DNA of 40,415 nt, taken from assembly GCA_964347945.1 (NCBI GenBank), contig CAYGAW010000038.1:1-40415 (forward strand). The letters run 5' to 3'. Position numbers and translations under genes: made by a program. The notes under the pieces were generated by a model. That model saw only the letters and a program-made list of their open reading frames with translations, was not told the origin of the DNA and made no database searches. The stretch's first letter is position 1. Every line of letters begins with the position of its first letter. This document shows positions 1 to 8,330 of this stretch, one piece after another. This DNA comes from CAYGAW01 sp964347945. GTDB lineage: Bacteria > Chloroflexota > Anaerolineae > UBA7937 > B3-Chlor.

Positions 1-1257
1 GGCGACGTGGTGATAACCCCGGTGGAGGCTCATGCTCAACGGCTCCTTTACTATGAGTATGACGCCACTGAGGTGGAGTATCTGGCCCCTTGCCCCTGTC
101 CGGTGAGAGTCGGCCTCGAACATTGGCAGAAGCTCCCTGAGCTGGCCTCTCCTTATGACCAGGCCTGGCTCCTGGACCCCAACCCCAACTACAGGTATCT
201 CAGGCCAGGCCAACCGTTGGCCGAAGAGTTGGAGGACCACATCTTCCTGCCGCCGATAATCTTCAAGGCTCACACCAGGAACAGCGCGGTGGAGACTGAC
301 CTGCTGGCTCCATTCATGACCTCCGATGTGGGCGTCTTGCCAGCGCTGCGGCTGGATTCTTTGCCCACCGACGAGCAGATTGTTGGGTTGGGATCATTGC
401 TGGTGAGCCAGGCCGAGGAGCTCTATCCTGGCACGATGCGCTCCGAGTTCACGCTGGGGGAGTTGTATCGCTTCTACGGGAGTGATGATGAGGCTATTCT
501 CCACTACGAGGCAGCGATAGCGGACGATCCCAATTTCCTCGGACCATACGAGGGGTTGGCCCTCGCCTATCTGGGGCAGGGAAAGGTGGAAGAGACTGTG
601 ACGCTATATGGAGAGCTCTTGGAGACGGGCTTGATCGAAAAGAGCTACTACCACTTTCTCCTGGGAAGCATGCACGCGGTTGAAGGCGACCTGGACGTGG
701 CCATTGGCGAGTTCGCTTCGGCGGTGAGCCTGGATCCAAGAGATGTGGATTATCGTTTGCGTCTGGGAGACGCCTACTGGGACTCTGATCGGGTGGACAA
801 TGCGCTGGCCCAGTACGACGAGATCACACGTATTGACCCCTTGTATATGGTGGCCTACTTGCGACGTGCCAGCATCTATCGAGCCCAAGGCCACTTGGCC
901 GAAGCCGTGGTCGAGTATCAAACGGCGGTGCAACTCCGGCCGGACGATCCCCTCTATCATGCCATGCTGGCCGACACCTATCGGTATCAGGGACTGCTCG
1001 ATGAGGCGCTGACCGAGGCACAAGAGGCGGTTCGGCTGGAAGAGGATGAGGCAATCTACCATGTTCTGCTGGGCGAGGTACATCAGGCACGGGACCAACT
1101 GCCTGAGGCCATAGGGGAGTTCGAGGAAGCGGTACGGCTGGCGCCCACTTTCGCGCCCTATTATCTGAAACTCGCCGATGCCTATCGCCTGGCCGGTCGC
1201 GAAGAGGACGCGATCGCCGCATTCGAGCGGATGCTGGAATTGACTCAGGGCAACTAG
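1..1257 (+). CDS. TPR-repeat protein, C-terminal part (5' end outside the window)
   Basis: The frame is open from the first base, so the true start lies upstream. A GTG at position 7 is possible but is probably internal. The first ~110 visible residues are not repetitive and contain a CPCP motif. They resemble the soluble tail that follows the membrane part of GT-C type glycosyltransferases or O-GlcNAc-like membrane proteins, but this is a guess. From about residue 130 to the end there are about eight tetratricopeptide units of 34 residues, recognisable by spaced A-Y-L, Y-x-x-A-I and D-P-x signatures. TPR arrays are protein-protein scaffolds, and no catalytic motif is visible. The downstream gene starts about 90 bases later on the same strand. 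The TPR assignment is secure; the cellular role is unknown. Confidence 0.85.
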   Translation, partial: GDVVITPVEAHAQRLLYYEYDATEVEYLAPCPCPVRVGLEHWQKLPELASPYDQAWLLDPNPNYRYLRPGQPLAEELEDHIFLPPIIFKAHTRNSAVETDLLAPFMTSDVGVLPALRLDSLPTDEQIVGLGSLLVSQAEELYPGTMRSEFTLGELYRFYGSDDEAILHYEAAIADDPNFLGPYEGLALAYLGQGKVEETVTLYGELLETGLIEKSYYHFLLGSMHAVEGDLDVAIGEFASAVSLDPRDVDYRLRLGDAYWDSDRVDNALAQYDEITRIDPLYMVAYLRRASIYRAQGHLAEAVVEYQTAVQLRPDDPLYHAMLADTYRYQGLLDEALTEAQEAVRLEEDEAIYHVLLGEVHQARDQLPEAIGEFEEAVRLAPTFAPYYLKLADAYRLAGREEDAIAAFERMLELTQGN

Positions 1258-1349
1258 ACAGCGACTGGACATCCGCAATGGTGTGCGCTGATGCTTTTCC
1301 GTTCATGGAGAGCCGTCATTCCCGTTGAACACTCAAGGATAGAAATGAT

Positions 1350-2375
1350 ATGCGAGACTGGACGAAGGGGCTGAATGAGAATTCGCTGCCATGGCTCTTA
1401 GAGGAGGACGCCGAGAACCCCGGCGTGCAGTATTTCGCGCTGACCGACCTCACGGACCGCCCCCTCGACGATGCGGAGGTGCGGGAAGCGCTCCGCTCGG
1501 TGATGACCACCGGGCCCGTCCCCGTCATCCTCGGGGCCCAGGAGCCCGAAGGGTACTGGGAAGAGCCCGGCCCCGGCTACCGGCCCAAGTACCGTAGCAT
1601 AGTCTGGTCAGTCAGTATGCTGGCTCAGCTGGGGGCAGACGGCAGCGATCCCCGCATACAGAAGGCCTGCGAATACCTGCTGGAACACGCCATCGACAAG
1701 AACGGCGCCTTCTCTGCCTCCGCCACGCAAGGAGGGGCAATCCTCTGTCTTATGGGAAACCTCAGCGCCGCATTACTGGACCTGGGCTGGCTGGGCGACG
1801 AGCGCTTGGACGGCGCGGTCGAGTGGATGGCCAGGGTCGTCACCGGCGAGGGTATCGCTCCACGGGAGGAGAAAGAGGCGCCGCTGCACTACCTCAAGTC
1901 AGGCACGTGCGGCCCGGGCTTTTGCTGCTCCGCCAACGACGGCAAACCCTGCGCCTGGGGGGCGGTCAAGGTCATGCTCGCCTTCAGCAAGCTTCCTGAG
2001 AGTGCCCACACTCCCTTGATCACGAAAGCCATTGAGACGGGTCTCGAGTTCCTCCTCAGTCGAGACCCCGCCGCAGCCGACTATCCCATGGGCTATGCCA
2101 CCAAACCAAGCCGCAGCTGGTTCAGGTTTGGCTTCCCCCTCTTCTACGTCACCGATGTCCTGCAAAACCTCGAAGTGCTCACCAGCTTCGGGTACGGACC
2201 CGATCCGCGCCTGGCAAACGCCATGGACTTGGTATCGAGCAAGCAGGACGAGCAAGGCCGCTGGAAGATGGAGTACACCTACAATGGCAAGACGTGGGTG
2301 GACATCGAGGAGAAAGGCAAGCCCAGCAAGTGGGTGACGCTGCGCGCGCTTCGCGTGCTCAAGCACCGCGCGTAG
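1350..2375 (+). CDS. Prenyltransferase/squalene-cyclase-like alpha-alpha toroid protein
   Basis: This is a 341-residue soluble protein with no signal peptide. The ATG is preceded by AAGGATAG at a suitable distance. The sequence has the rhythm of the terpenoid cyclase / protein prenyltransferase toroid fold. It contains repeated helical units, a GYWEEPGPGYRPKYRS segment like the G-x-W repeats, and several YLL and LSRD helices. No DxDD or DDxxD catalytic motif of true squalene or terpene cyclases is visible, so it is more likely a non-catalytic or uncharacterised toroid protein; similar bacterial proteins are often annotated only as prenyltransferase-like. A Cys-containing stretch (CGPGFCCSANDGKPC, about residues 190-205) is unusual and could bind a metal. 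The next gene follows within 50 bases, which suggests co-transcription. Confidence 0.6.
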   Translation: MRDWTKGLNENSLPWLLEEDAENPGVQYFALTDLTDRPLDDAEVREALRSVMTTGPVPVILGAQEPEGYWEEPGPGYRPKYRSIVWSVSMLAQLGADGSDPRIQKACEYLLEHAIDKNGAFSASATQGGAILCLMGNLSAALLDLGWLGDERLDGAVEWMARVVTGEGIAPREEKEAPLHYLKSGTCGPGFCCSANDGKPCAWGAVKVMLAFSKLPESAHTPLITKAIETGLEFLLSRDPAAADYPMGYATKPSRSWFRFGFPLFYVTDVLQNLEVLTSFGYGPDPRLANAMDLVSSKQDEQGRWKMEYTYNGKTWVDIEEKGKPSKWVTLRALRVLKHRA

Positions 2376-2422
2376 GGGGTGACCGAACGCCACCATTGGA
2401 GCGACTCAAAGACCTCGAAGCT

Positions 2423-3082
2423 ATGGTTCATTCAGCGAAGCAGACAGCTGAGGGCAGTGACTGGTACCTCTTGTGCCCCCGCATGAGGAAGGACAGAGCA
2501 AACAAGCTGCGGCAATACGCGAAGGACCATTTCGAGCCGGTTCTCAAAGCATATCCCGAACTGACCGGGAAGGTCCACCTGGCGTTGCGCAAGCACGGTT
2601 GGTTTGCGCAGCACAAGCCTGTCTTGCACGTCATCGTGCGAGAGGAGGATCTCCAGAAATCGTCCCGGTGGCGCATCCGTTCCATCACCGCCCACGAGCT
2701 GATGCACCTTGTCCAATACCTACACGGCATTGGCATCGACACAACCTGGAACAAGACCATAGAGCGTCAAGCAACATTCGGCACTTTCGATCGGGGTTTC
2801 GCTTATGACTTCCTGGGGGCTTTCCCAGCGGAATGCACGAGGGACCCGTGCGACCACAGGTTCGTCTTCAACTACTTCCGCTGCGATGGGGTCTTTCGAG
2901 GATGCTGTCGAGACCTTACGGAGGCCTCATTGGCGCAACTGGCGCGAAGACTCGAGGAACTGGCCCAGGGCTATGACAGCTGGGAACCGCTCGACTTCGT
3001 GGGCTTGATATCAGACTGCCTCGTCGGAAGAGATAAACCAGAAGCCAGGCCTGGCTGCCTTGACAATCCCCTCAGCTCGTGA
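2423..3082 (+). CDS. HELMH putative zinc metallopeptidase-like protein
   Basis: From the ATG at 2423 the protein has 219 residues. Around residue 92 it carries ITAHELMHLVQY, an HExxH motif with the hydrophobic flanks typical of zincin metallopeptidases. A third zinc ligand is not obvious; Glu, Asp and His residues follow in the next 60 residues (for example GTFDRGFAYDFLGAFPAE). There is a Cys cluster near the C-terminus (TRDPCDH, RCDGVFRGCC). It has no signal peptide or membrane segment, so it should be cytosolic. The reading frame stays open upstream. A TTG at 2396 lies behind a GGGGGTG sequence and is an alternative start that would add nine residues. The gene converges on radA with 20 bases between stop codons. 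I do not recognise a named family, and protease activity is inferred from the motif alone. Confidence 0.6.
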   Translation: MVHSAKQTAEGSDWYLLCPRMRKDRANKLRQYAKDHFEPVLKAYPELTGKVHLALRKHGWFAQHKPVLHVIVREEDLQKSSRWRIRSITAHELMHLVQYLHGIGIDTTWNKTIERQATFGTFDRGFAYDFLGAFPAECTRDPCDHRFVFNYFRCDGVFRGCCRDLTEASLAQLARRLEELAQGYDSWEPLDFVGLISDCLVGRDKPEARPGCLDNPLSS

Positions 3083-3102
3083 GATCAGCGGAGCATCTGG
3101 AG

Positions 3103-4467
3103 TCACTTGCCCAGCGCCACGTCCAGCGCCTGGCCAAGCGAGCGGGCCCTTATCAACTCCACGTCGGAAGGTCTCTCCCGGGGAAGGCGGACCGACTGAG
3201 GCAACAGACACCTCTTGAAGCCGAGCCTGGTCGCCTCGCTGAGCCTCTTAGACGCCTGGGATATGGACCGCAGCTCTCCGGATAGCCCTATCTCGCCCAT
3301 GATAGCCAAATCGTCAGCCACGGGCTTGTCACGAACGCTGGACGCGATGGCTACGGCGACGCTCAAGTCCACCGCAGGCTCCCTGATCCTCAAGCCTCCT
3401 ACCACGTTCACGAAAACGTCCTGATCGTGGAGGCGCATGCCCATGCGCTTGCTCAACACCGCCACCAGCAGAAGCAAGCGGTTGAAGTCTATGCCATTGG
3501 CCGTCCGCCGTGGCAGCCCGAAGCTAGTAGTGCTCGTGAGGGCCTGTATCTCCACCAGCAGGGGCCGGGTTCCTTCCAGAGTCACCGCGATGGACGACCC
3601 CGTGCCTCCCGAGCGTTCTGAGAGGAAAGCCTCAGACGGGTTGGTTACCTCCAGCATGCCCTGGCCGCTCATCTCGAAGACCCCCACCTCATCGGTGGAG
3701 CCGAAGCGGTTCTTGACGCATCGCAACAGGCGATAGGAATGAAACCGCTCTCCCTCCAAGTACAGGACCGTGTCCACCATGTGCTCGAGTACGCGGGGGC
3801 CGGCGATGGCCCCCTCCTTGGTGACATGGCCCACGATGAACACGGGAAGTCCCTCGCCCTTGGCGAGGTGTGTCAGGCGAGAAGCGGATTCCCGAACCTG
3901 GCTGATGTTACCCGCAGAGGAGGTCAGATCAGGGACGTAGACCGTTTGAATTGAATCCACGACCACCAACTCCGGTGCCAGTTCATGGATGTGATCCATG
4001 ATCACGTCCATGTCGGTCTCGGTCAAGAGATACAGGCCATCTGGGGAGATTCCCAGGCGCTCCGCCCGGCTCTTGATCTGAGGGGCCGATTCCTCCCCGG
4101 AGACATACAGCACCTTGCCCAGGGACTCGCTGACCAGTGCCGTGACCTGGAGGAGCAGAGTGGACTTCCCGATGCCTGGATCACCGGCGATGAGCACCAT
4201 GGAGCCTGGGACGATCCCGCCGCCCAGCACCCGGCTGAACTCGCTCACGGGCACGGCTATGCGCTGGAAACCCTCTGCGGGTATCTCAGCCAGACGCTGC
4301 GGCTTGCTGCGCGGCACAATAGACGACGGTGGAGATACCTCGCGGCTCTCCACCGTCTCCACCATGGTATTCCATTCACCACAATCAGGGCAACGTCCCA
4401 CCCACTTCAGAGATTGAGCCCCGCACTGCTGACACACATGGATAGCCTTGGCGCGGCCCTTAACCAT
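3103..4467 (-). CDS. radA: DNA repair protein RadA (Sms)
   Basis: RadA is a RecA-related ATPase and helicase that processes branched recombination intermediates. The 454-residue length is normal for the family. In order it shows: an N-terminal C4 zinc finger (Cys12, Cys15, Cys26, Cys29); a Walker A motif GDPGIGKST at residues 95-103; a Walker B strand ending VVVDSIQTVY; the diagnostic RadA motif KNRFGSTDEVG near residue 252; and a C-terminal Lon-protease-like domain (GGLRIREPAVDLSVAVAIASS). The start is ATG with only a weak ribosome-binding site. It lies 42 bases downstream of clpC on the same strand. The clpC-radA order is conserved in many Gram-positive-type bacteria, so the two are probably co-transcribed from the clpC promoter. 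Confidence 0.97.
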   Translation of the reverse strand: MVKGRAKAIHVCQQCGAQSLKWVGRCPDCGEWNTMVETVESREVSPPSSIVPRSKPQRLAEIPAEGFQRIAVPVSEFSRVLGGGIVPGSMVLIAGDPGIGKSTLLLQVTALVSESLGKVLYVSGEESAPQIKSRAERLGISPDGLYLLTETDMDVIMDHIHELAPELVVVDSIQTVYVPDLTSSAGNISQVRESASRLTHLAKGEGLPVFIVGHVTKEGAIAGPRVLEHMVDTVLYLEGERFHSYRLLRCVKNRFGSTDEVGVFEMSGQGMLEVTNPSEAFLSERSGGTGSSIAVTLEGTRPLLVEIQALTSTTSFGLPRRTANGIDFNRLLLLVAVLSKRMGMRLHDQDVFVNVVGGLRIREPAVDLSVAVAIASSVRDKPVADDLAIMGEIGLSGELRSISQASKRLSEATRLGFKRCLLPQSVRLPRERPSDVELIRARSLGQALDVALGK

Positions 4468-4509
4468 AGACTGGAACCTAACCCTTCGATGGACGTCTAT
4501 GCGTCGCCA

Positions 4510-6972
4510 CTAACTGCCCGCTTCCACCAACTCCTCACCACGCAGTTTGATCTCATCGTCCTCTACTTCCAGCAGCGCGGTGCTGCCAGCTTTGAACTCA
4601 CCGGCGAGGATGGCTTCCGAGAGCGGATCTTCGATCATAGTCTGAATCACGCGACGCAAGGGGCGAGCACCGAAATGAGGATCATATCCTTCCTTGGCCA
4701 GGAGTTCCTTGGCCTCGTCCGTGGCCTCCAGGGTCACCTCATGCTCGTCGAGGCGCTCCTGCACCTGGCTCAACATCAACTCCACAATCTGTCTTATCTG
4801 TTCCTTGGTCAGGGCACGGAACACGACGATGGCATCTATGCGGTTCAGGAACTCTGGACGGAAAGTCTTCTTCAGTTGGTCGAGGACTTTGTCCTTCATC
4901 TTCTGATACTCTTCTTCGGCGTTCTTGGCCTCATCCTTGGCCAGCTTGAACCCCACGGACATCTCTCGCATCAGGTGTTCCGCCGCCACGTTGGAGGTCA
5001 TCAGAATGATGGTGTTGCGGAAATCCACCCGACGCCCCTTGGCATCGGATAGGTGGCCGTCCTCCAGGATCTGTAGCAACATGTTGAAGGCCTCAGGGTG
5101 CGCCTTCTCAATCTCGTCGAAGAGGATCACCGAGTATGGACGCCGACGCACCGCCTCGGTCAACTGCCCACCGTCGTCGTATCCCACATAGCCCGGAGGG
5201 GCGCCGACCAAACGAGCCACGGCGTGCCGCTCCATGAACTCGGACATATCGAGCTTGACGAGCGCATCCTCGCTGCCGAACATGAATTCCGCCAACGCCT
5301 TCGCCGACTCGGTCTTGCCCACACCCGTGGGACCCAGGAAGATGAAGGACCCGATGGGACGCCTGGGGTCTTTGAGACCAGCTCGCGCCCGCCGCACCGC
5401 CTTGGCGATGGTACTGATCGCCTCGTCCTGGCCCACGATACGACGGTGTATCTCCTCCTCTATGTGCAGCAGCCTCTCTTGCTCGCTGCTGGCGATGCGC
5501 GTGACGGGGATGCCGGTCCACATGGAGACCACCTCGGCTATGTCTTCCTTGGTGACCTGCAGCGGAGTACCCTCGGCGCCGCCATCCCACCCCAGCCGCA
5601 TCTGGCTTATCTCGGACTCAAGTTCGACTTCCTGCTCTCTTAGCGCGACGGCCGCGTCTATGCGATCCTCCTCGAAGGCCCGTTCCTTCTCCTCCCGAAT
5701 CGACTCCAGATCGTTGAGGGAGTCTTTCAGGCTAATAGTGTGAGGTATCTTGTACATCCTCACGCGGGAAGCAGCCTCATCCATCAAGTCGATGGCCTTG
5801 TCAGGCAAATACCGGTCAGTGACGTATCGCGAGGCAAGATAGGCAGCCGTCCGCAGCGCCTCGTCGGTGATGTGGAGCCGGTGATGCGCCTCGTACCGGT
5901 CCTTGATACCTCTGAGAATCTCGATGGTTTCCTCGACGGTGGGCTCTTCTACGAAGATTGGCTGGAAGCGCCGCTCCAGTGACGCATCGCCCTCGATGTA
6001 CTTCCGATACTCATCGAGGGTCGTGGCCCCTATACACTGAAGTTCGCCGCGGGCCAGAGCCGGCTTGAGGATGTTGGCTGCGTCCACCGAACTACCTGCT
6101 GAACCCGCGCCCACCAGCATGTGCACCTCGTCTATGAAGAGAATGGCCTCACTGTCCCGTATTTCCTCGATTACTTTCTTCAAGCGTTCTTCGAATTGTC
6201 CGCGGTAGATAGTACCGGCAACAAGGGAGCCCACGTCCAGCATCACCATCCGCTTGCCCAGTAGATTCTCGGGGACTGTATTCGCGGATATGAGCTGGGC
6301 CAGACCCTCGACGATGGCGGTCTTGCCCACCCCTGACTCACCTATGAGAGCGGGGTTATTCTTGGTGCGCCGCGACAGGACCTGTACTACGCGCTGTATC
6401 TCCACCTCCCGGCCCACCACCGGGTCCAGCTTCCCCTCCGCTGCCTGTACTGTCAGGTCTATCCCCAACTGGTCGATCAGAGGAGTTTCCTTCCCTTTCC
6501 TCTTGGCTGTTTCCTCTGCCTCCTCGCGCCCGTGTGCCACCAGGTGGTCCGTCTGGCTCCGCACCTTCTCCAAGGTCACACCCAGGCTCTTGAGAACGTC
6601 GACAGCCACCCCCTCTCCCTCCTCCACGAGACCAAGCAGGAGATGCTCGGTGCCGATGTAGTTGTTGCCCATGCTCCGCGCTTGGCCCACAGCGAGCTGC
6701 ATGATGCGCTTGGTGCGGGGGCTCAGACCGATCCTGCCCACTACCTTGTGCTCTCCGCGCCCGATGATCTCCTCCACGGCCCGCCTCACCCTGTCAGCCT
6801 CGACCCCCAGGCTACGGAGAACCCTGGCCGCCACACTGTTCTCCTCTCGCACCAAGCCCAGCAGCAAGTGCTCCGTCCCAATATAAGGGTGATTCAAGCG
6901 TTTGGCCTCGTCCTGAGCATAGGCCAGGCAACGCCGAGCTCTCTTGCTAAATCTTCGCAGGTTGTCGGGCAT
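4510..6972 (-). CDS. clpC: ATP-dependent Clp protease ATP-binding subunit ClpC
   Basis: ClpC is a Hsp100 unfoldase that threads substrates into ClpP. The 820-residue length fits. Visible parts in order are: two Clp_N repeats (IGTEHLLLGLV occurs near residues 31 and 106); an AAA+ D1 domain with Walker A GESGVGKT at 211-218; a UVR-type coiled middle segment around 420-460, typical of ClpC and absent from ClpA; a D2 domain with a second Walker A GPTGVGKT; and a VGF tripeptide in the position of the ClpP-docking loop, before the RPEFLNRID motif. The usual Firmicute partners ctsR, mcsA and mcsB are not next to it; upstream is a non-coding gap and then a divergent gene. It probably heads a clpC-radA transcript. 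Confidence 0.97.
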   Translation of the reverse strand: MPDNLRRFSKRARRCLAYAQDEAKRLNHPYIGTEHLLLGLVREENSVAARVLRSLGVEADRVRRAVEEIIGRGEHKVVGRIGLSPRTKRIMQLAVGQARSMGNNYIGTEHLLLGLVEEGEGVAVDVLKSLGVTLEKVRSQTDHLVAHGREEAEETAKRKGKETPLIDQLGIDLTVQAAEGKLDPVVGREVEIQRVVQVLSRRTKNNPALIGESGVGKTAIVEGLAQLISANTVPENLLGKRMVMLDVGSLVAGTIYRGQFEERLKKVIEEIRDSEAILFIDEVHMLVGAGSAGSSVDAANILKPALARGELQCIGATTLDEYRKYIEGDASLERRFQPIFVEEPTVEETIEILRGIKDRYEAHHRLHITDEALRTAAYLASRYVTDRYLPDKAIDLMDEAASRVRMYKIPHTISLKDSLNDLESIREEKERAFEEDRIDAAVALREQEVELESEISQMRLGWDGGAEGTPLQVTKEDIAEVVSMWTGIPVTRIASSEQERLLHIEEEIHRRIVGQDEAISTIAKAVRRARAGLKDPRRPIGSFIFLGPTGVGKTESAKALAEFMFGSEDALVKLDMSEFMERHAVARLVGAPPGYVGYDDGGQLTEAVRRRPYSVILFDEIEKAHPEAFNMLLQILEDGHLSDAKGRRVDFRNTIILMTSNVAAEHLMREMSVGFKLAKDEAKNAEEEYQKMKDKVLDQLKKTFRPEFLNRIDAIVVFRALTKEQIRQIVELMLSQVQERLDEHEVTLEATDEAKELLAKEGYDPHFGARPLRRVIQTMIEDPLSEAILAGEFKAGSTALLEVEDDEIKLRGEELVEAGS

Positions 6973-7025
6973 TAGGCCCTCCTCTCCAGGGGATCACTTG
7001 GAGCCTCGCAGAGTGTTACAACTAT

Positions 7026-7054
7026 ATTATACAGAATCCGCGCCGCAAGCGCAA
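7026..7054 (-). promoter_or_regulatory. Candidate promoter for clpC-radA
   Basis: Read on the minus strand, TTGCGC (7054-7049) is followed after 17 bases by a perfect TATAAT (7031-7026), about 54 bases before the clpC ATG. The -10 box is perfect and the -35 box matches in three of six positions. It sits in an AT-rich pocket of a GC-rich sequence. Confidence 0.5.
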
Positions 7055-7252
7055 TGCTCCTCTCGTACTATCTGTCCAGTAGACTCGCATCAGAATCTTG
7101 CTGGCGACATGTCGCTTGGGATAATCAGTAGCCCGACCATTTGGCAGCAGGAACTCGCAGGAGCCATATGCCTGGCTGCTCCAGAGGTCGGGTGGGGCAC
7201 TGAGGAACCAAGTAACGGGCCAGAGACTGAACCGTTCCGCTTGGCAAATGGT

Positions 7253-7281
7253 TTGACATATCGGCAGAGCAAGCATATACT
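7253..7281 (+). promoter_or_regulatory. Strong sigma-A type promoter for the DUF3795 genes
   Basis: TTGACA (7253-7258), a 17-base spacer and TATACT (7276-7281) make an almost perfect housekeeping promoter 63 bases before the ATG of the gene at 7345. The same two hexamers with the same spacer recur at 28032-28060. Confidence 0.8.
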
Positions 7282-7344
7282 GGCGGCACCCCGCCTCAGG
7301 CTCAAGAGGCAAACCGCAACGGTGGCAAGGAAAGGAGTGGGACT

Positions 7345-7689
7345 ATGGACGAGATCATTGCCTATTGTGGACTCACATGCTCTCAATGCCCCGCATTCGT
7401 CGCCACGCAGAACAACGATGCTGAGGAGTTGAAGCGTGTGGCCGAGATGTGGTCAAAGGATTACCAGACCGACTTCAAACCAGACGACGTGGTCTGTGAG
7501 GGCTGTCTGCCTGGTCAGACGAGGTACTGTTCGCACTGCTCCCAATGCGAGATCCGCGCCTGCGGCATCGTGAGGGGCGTCGTCAATTGCGCTTATTGCG
7601 GCGGCTACGCGTGTGAGAAGCTGGCGGGCTTCCTAGAGTCCGTGCCGCCAGCGAAAGAGAAACTGGATAGCATCCGCGCCGGACTCTAG
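7345..7689 (+). CDS. Cys-rich DUF3795-type protein, copy 1
   Basis: This is a 114-residue protein with 12 cysteines (positions 8, 12, 15, 51, 54, 62, 65, 68, 73, 82, 85, 90). The opening motif YCGLTCSQCP has a CxxxCxxC spacing, and further CxxC pairs follow, so a metal or Fe-S binding role is likely. The family is a widespread small protein of unknown function (DUF3795). The start ATG is decided by an AAGGAAAGGAG ribosome-binding site. It has no signal peptide. A paralogue follows 146 bases downstream, and both copies share the segment DAEELKRVAEMWS and the ending KLDxIRAGL. It is driven by the strong promoter at 7253-7281. Biochemical function is unknown. Confidence 0.8.
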   Translation: MDEIIAYCGLTCSQCPAFVATQNNDAEELKRVAEMWSKDYQTDFKPDDVVCEGCLPGQTRYCSHCSQCEIRACGIVRGVVNCAYCGGYACEKLAGFLESVPPAKEKLDSIRAGL

Positions 7690-7835
7690 AATCCGCTATC
7701 CTGGCTGTGCCCATCGCACCAGGCAGTGATTTGTGGCCCTTCGGGGAGTCTGACAACCTGAGCCCAGCGGCAACACAGTCAGAGTGCCGACATTGGCGCA
7801 AGAAGCATCTACCAGCGACAAAGGAGCAATGTAAC

Positions 7836-8177
7836 ATGCCAGAGATGGTTGCTTATTGTGGGATCGTATGTACGGAGTGCCCCGCCTATCTCGCCACGCA
7901 GGATAATGATGCTGAGGAGTTGAAGCGCGTTGCGGAGATGTGGTCCGGCGAAGAGCTACAGCTCAAGCCAGACGACGTCGTCTGCGACGGCTGCCTGCTC
8001 GGCCACGCCCGCTATGCCCTCTTCTGCTCCGACTGCGAGGCTCGCGCCTGTGCCATGGCCAGGCAACTCGAGAACTGCGCCTACTGCAACGACTACGCGT
8101 GTGAGAAGCTTGCGCGCATCTTCGAGATGGTGCCGGACGCGCAGACGAAGCTGGATGGCATTCGCGCGGGGCTCTAA
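7836..8177 (+). CDS. Cys-rich DUF3795-type protein, copy 2
   Basis: This 113-residue paralogue of the preceding gene clearly arose by tandem duplication; even the DNA matches over short runs. It keeps 11 of the 12 cysteines, and the one matching Cys62 of copy 1 is Ala here. The opening motif is YCGIVCTECP. The ATG at 7836 has AAGGAG at 7821-7826, whereas the longer open frame from 7707 has no comparable signal and its extra residues do not match copy 1. Retention of almost all cysteines suggests both copies are functional. Function is unknown; metal or Fe-S binding is inferred. Confidence 0.8.
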   Translation: MPEMVAYCGIVCTECPAYLATQDNDAEELKRVAEMWSGEELQLKPDDVVCDGCLLGHARYALFCSDCEARACAMARQLENCAYCNDYACEKLARIFEMVPDAQTKLDGIRAGL

Positions 8178-8274
8178 CCCCTGCGATATCCGGCGGACAC
8201 CGATTCAATCCGGATCCTACTGGGGCAGACCACCCACCCTCACCAGCGATGAGGGCCGTTCCCACTGCATGTGA

Positions 8275-8291
8275 GGGACACCAGGTGTCCC
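8275..8291. other. Perfect inverted repeat between convergent genes
   Basis: GGGACACC and GGTGTCCC flank a single base, forming a stem of about six pairs with a five-base loop. It lies between the end of the second DUF3795 gene and the end of the converging membrane-protein gene, so it may end transcription. No T-run follows on either strand, so the assignment is weak. Confidence 0.3.
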
Positions 8292-8330
8292 CGCAAGCGA
8301 GAAGCCTCTTTCTACCTCTCGAGCCCAGTT

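Larger units (their letters stand above)
6973..7344. other. Divergent intergenic region clpC / DUF3795 gene
   Basis: This 372-base gap separates divergent genes and holds no convincing coding sequence. It contains a promoter candidate on each strand, described separately. I looked for the CtsR heptad repeat and for the CIRCE inverted repeat that often control clpC and saw neither. Confidence 0.6.

Noticed and set aside
604..1278. Open frame of 224 codons opposite the TPR gene
   Set aside because: Its regularity only reflects the TPR repeats on the other strand.
3985..5052. Open frame of 355 codons on the plus strand across the radA-clpC junction
   Set aside because: It is antisense to two well-recognised genes, and its translation resembles no family.
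6973..7344. CtsR or CIRCE operator in front of clpC
   Set aside because: I searched by eye for the heptad direct repeat and for the nine-base inverted repeat and found neither.
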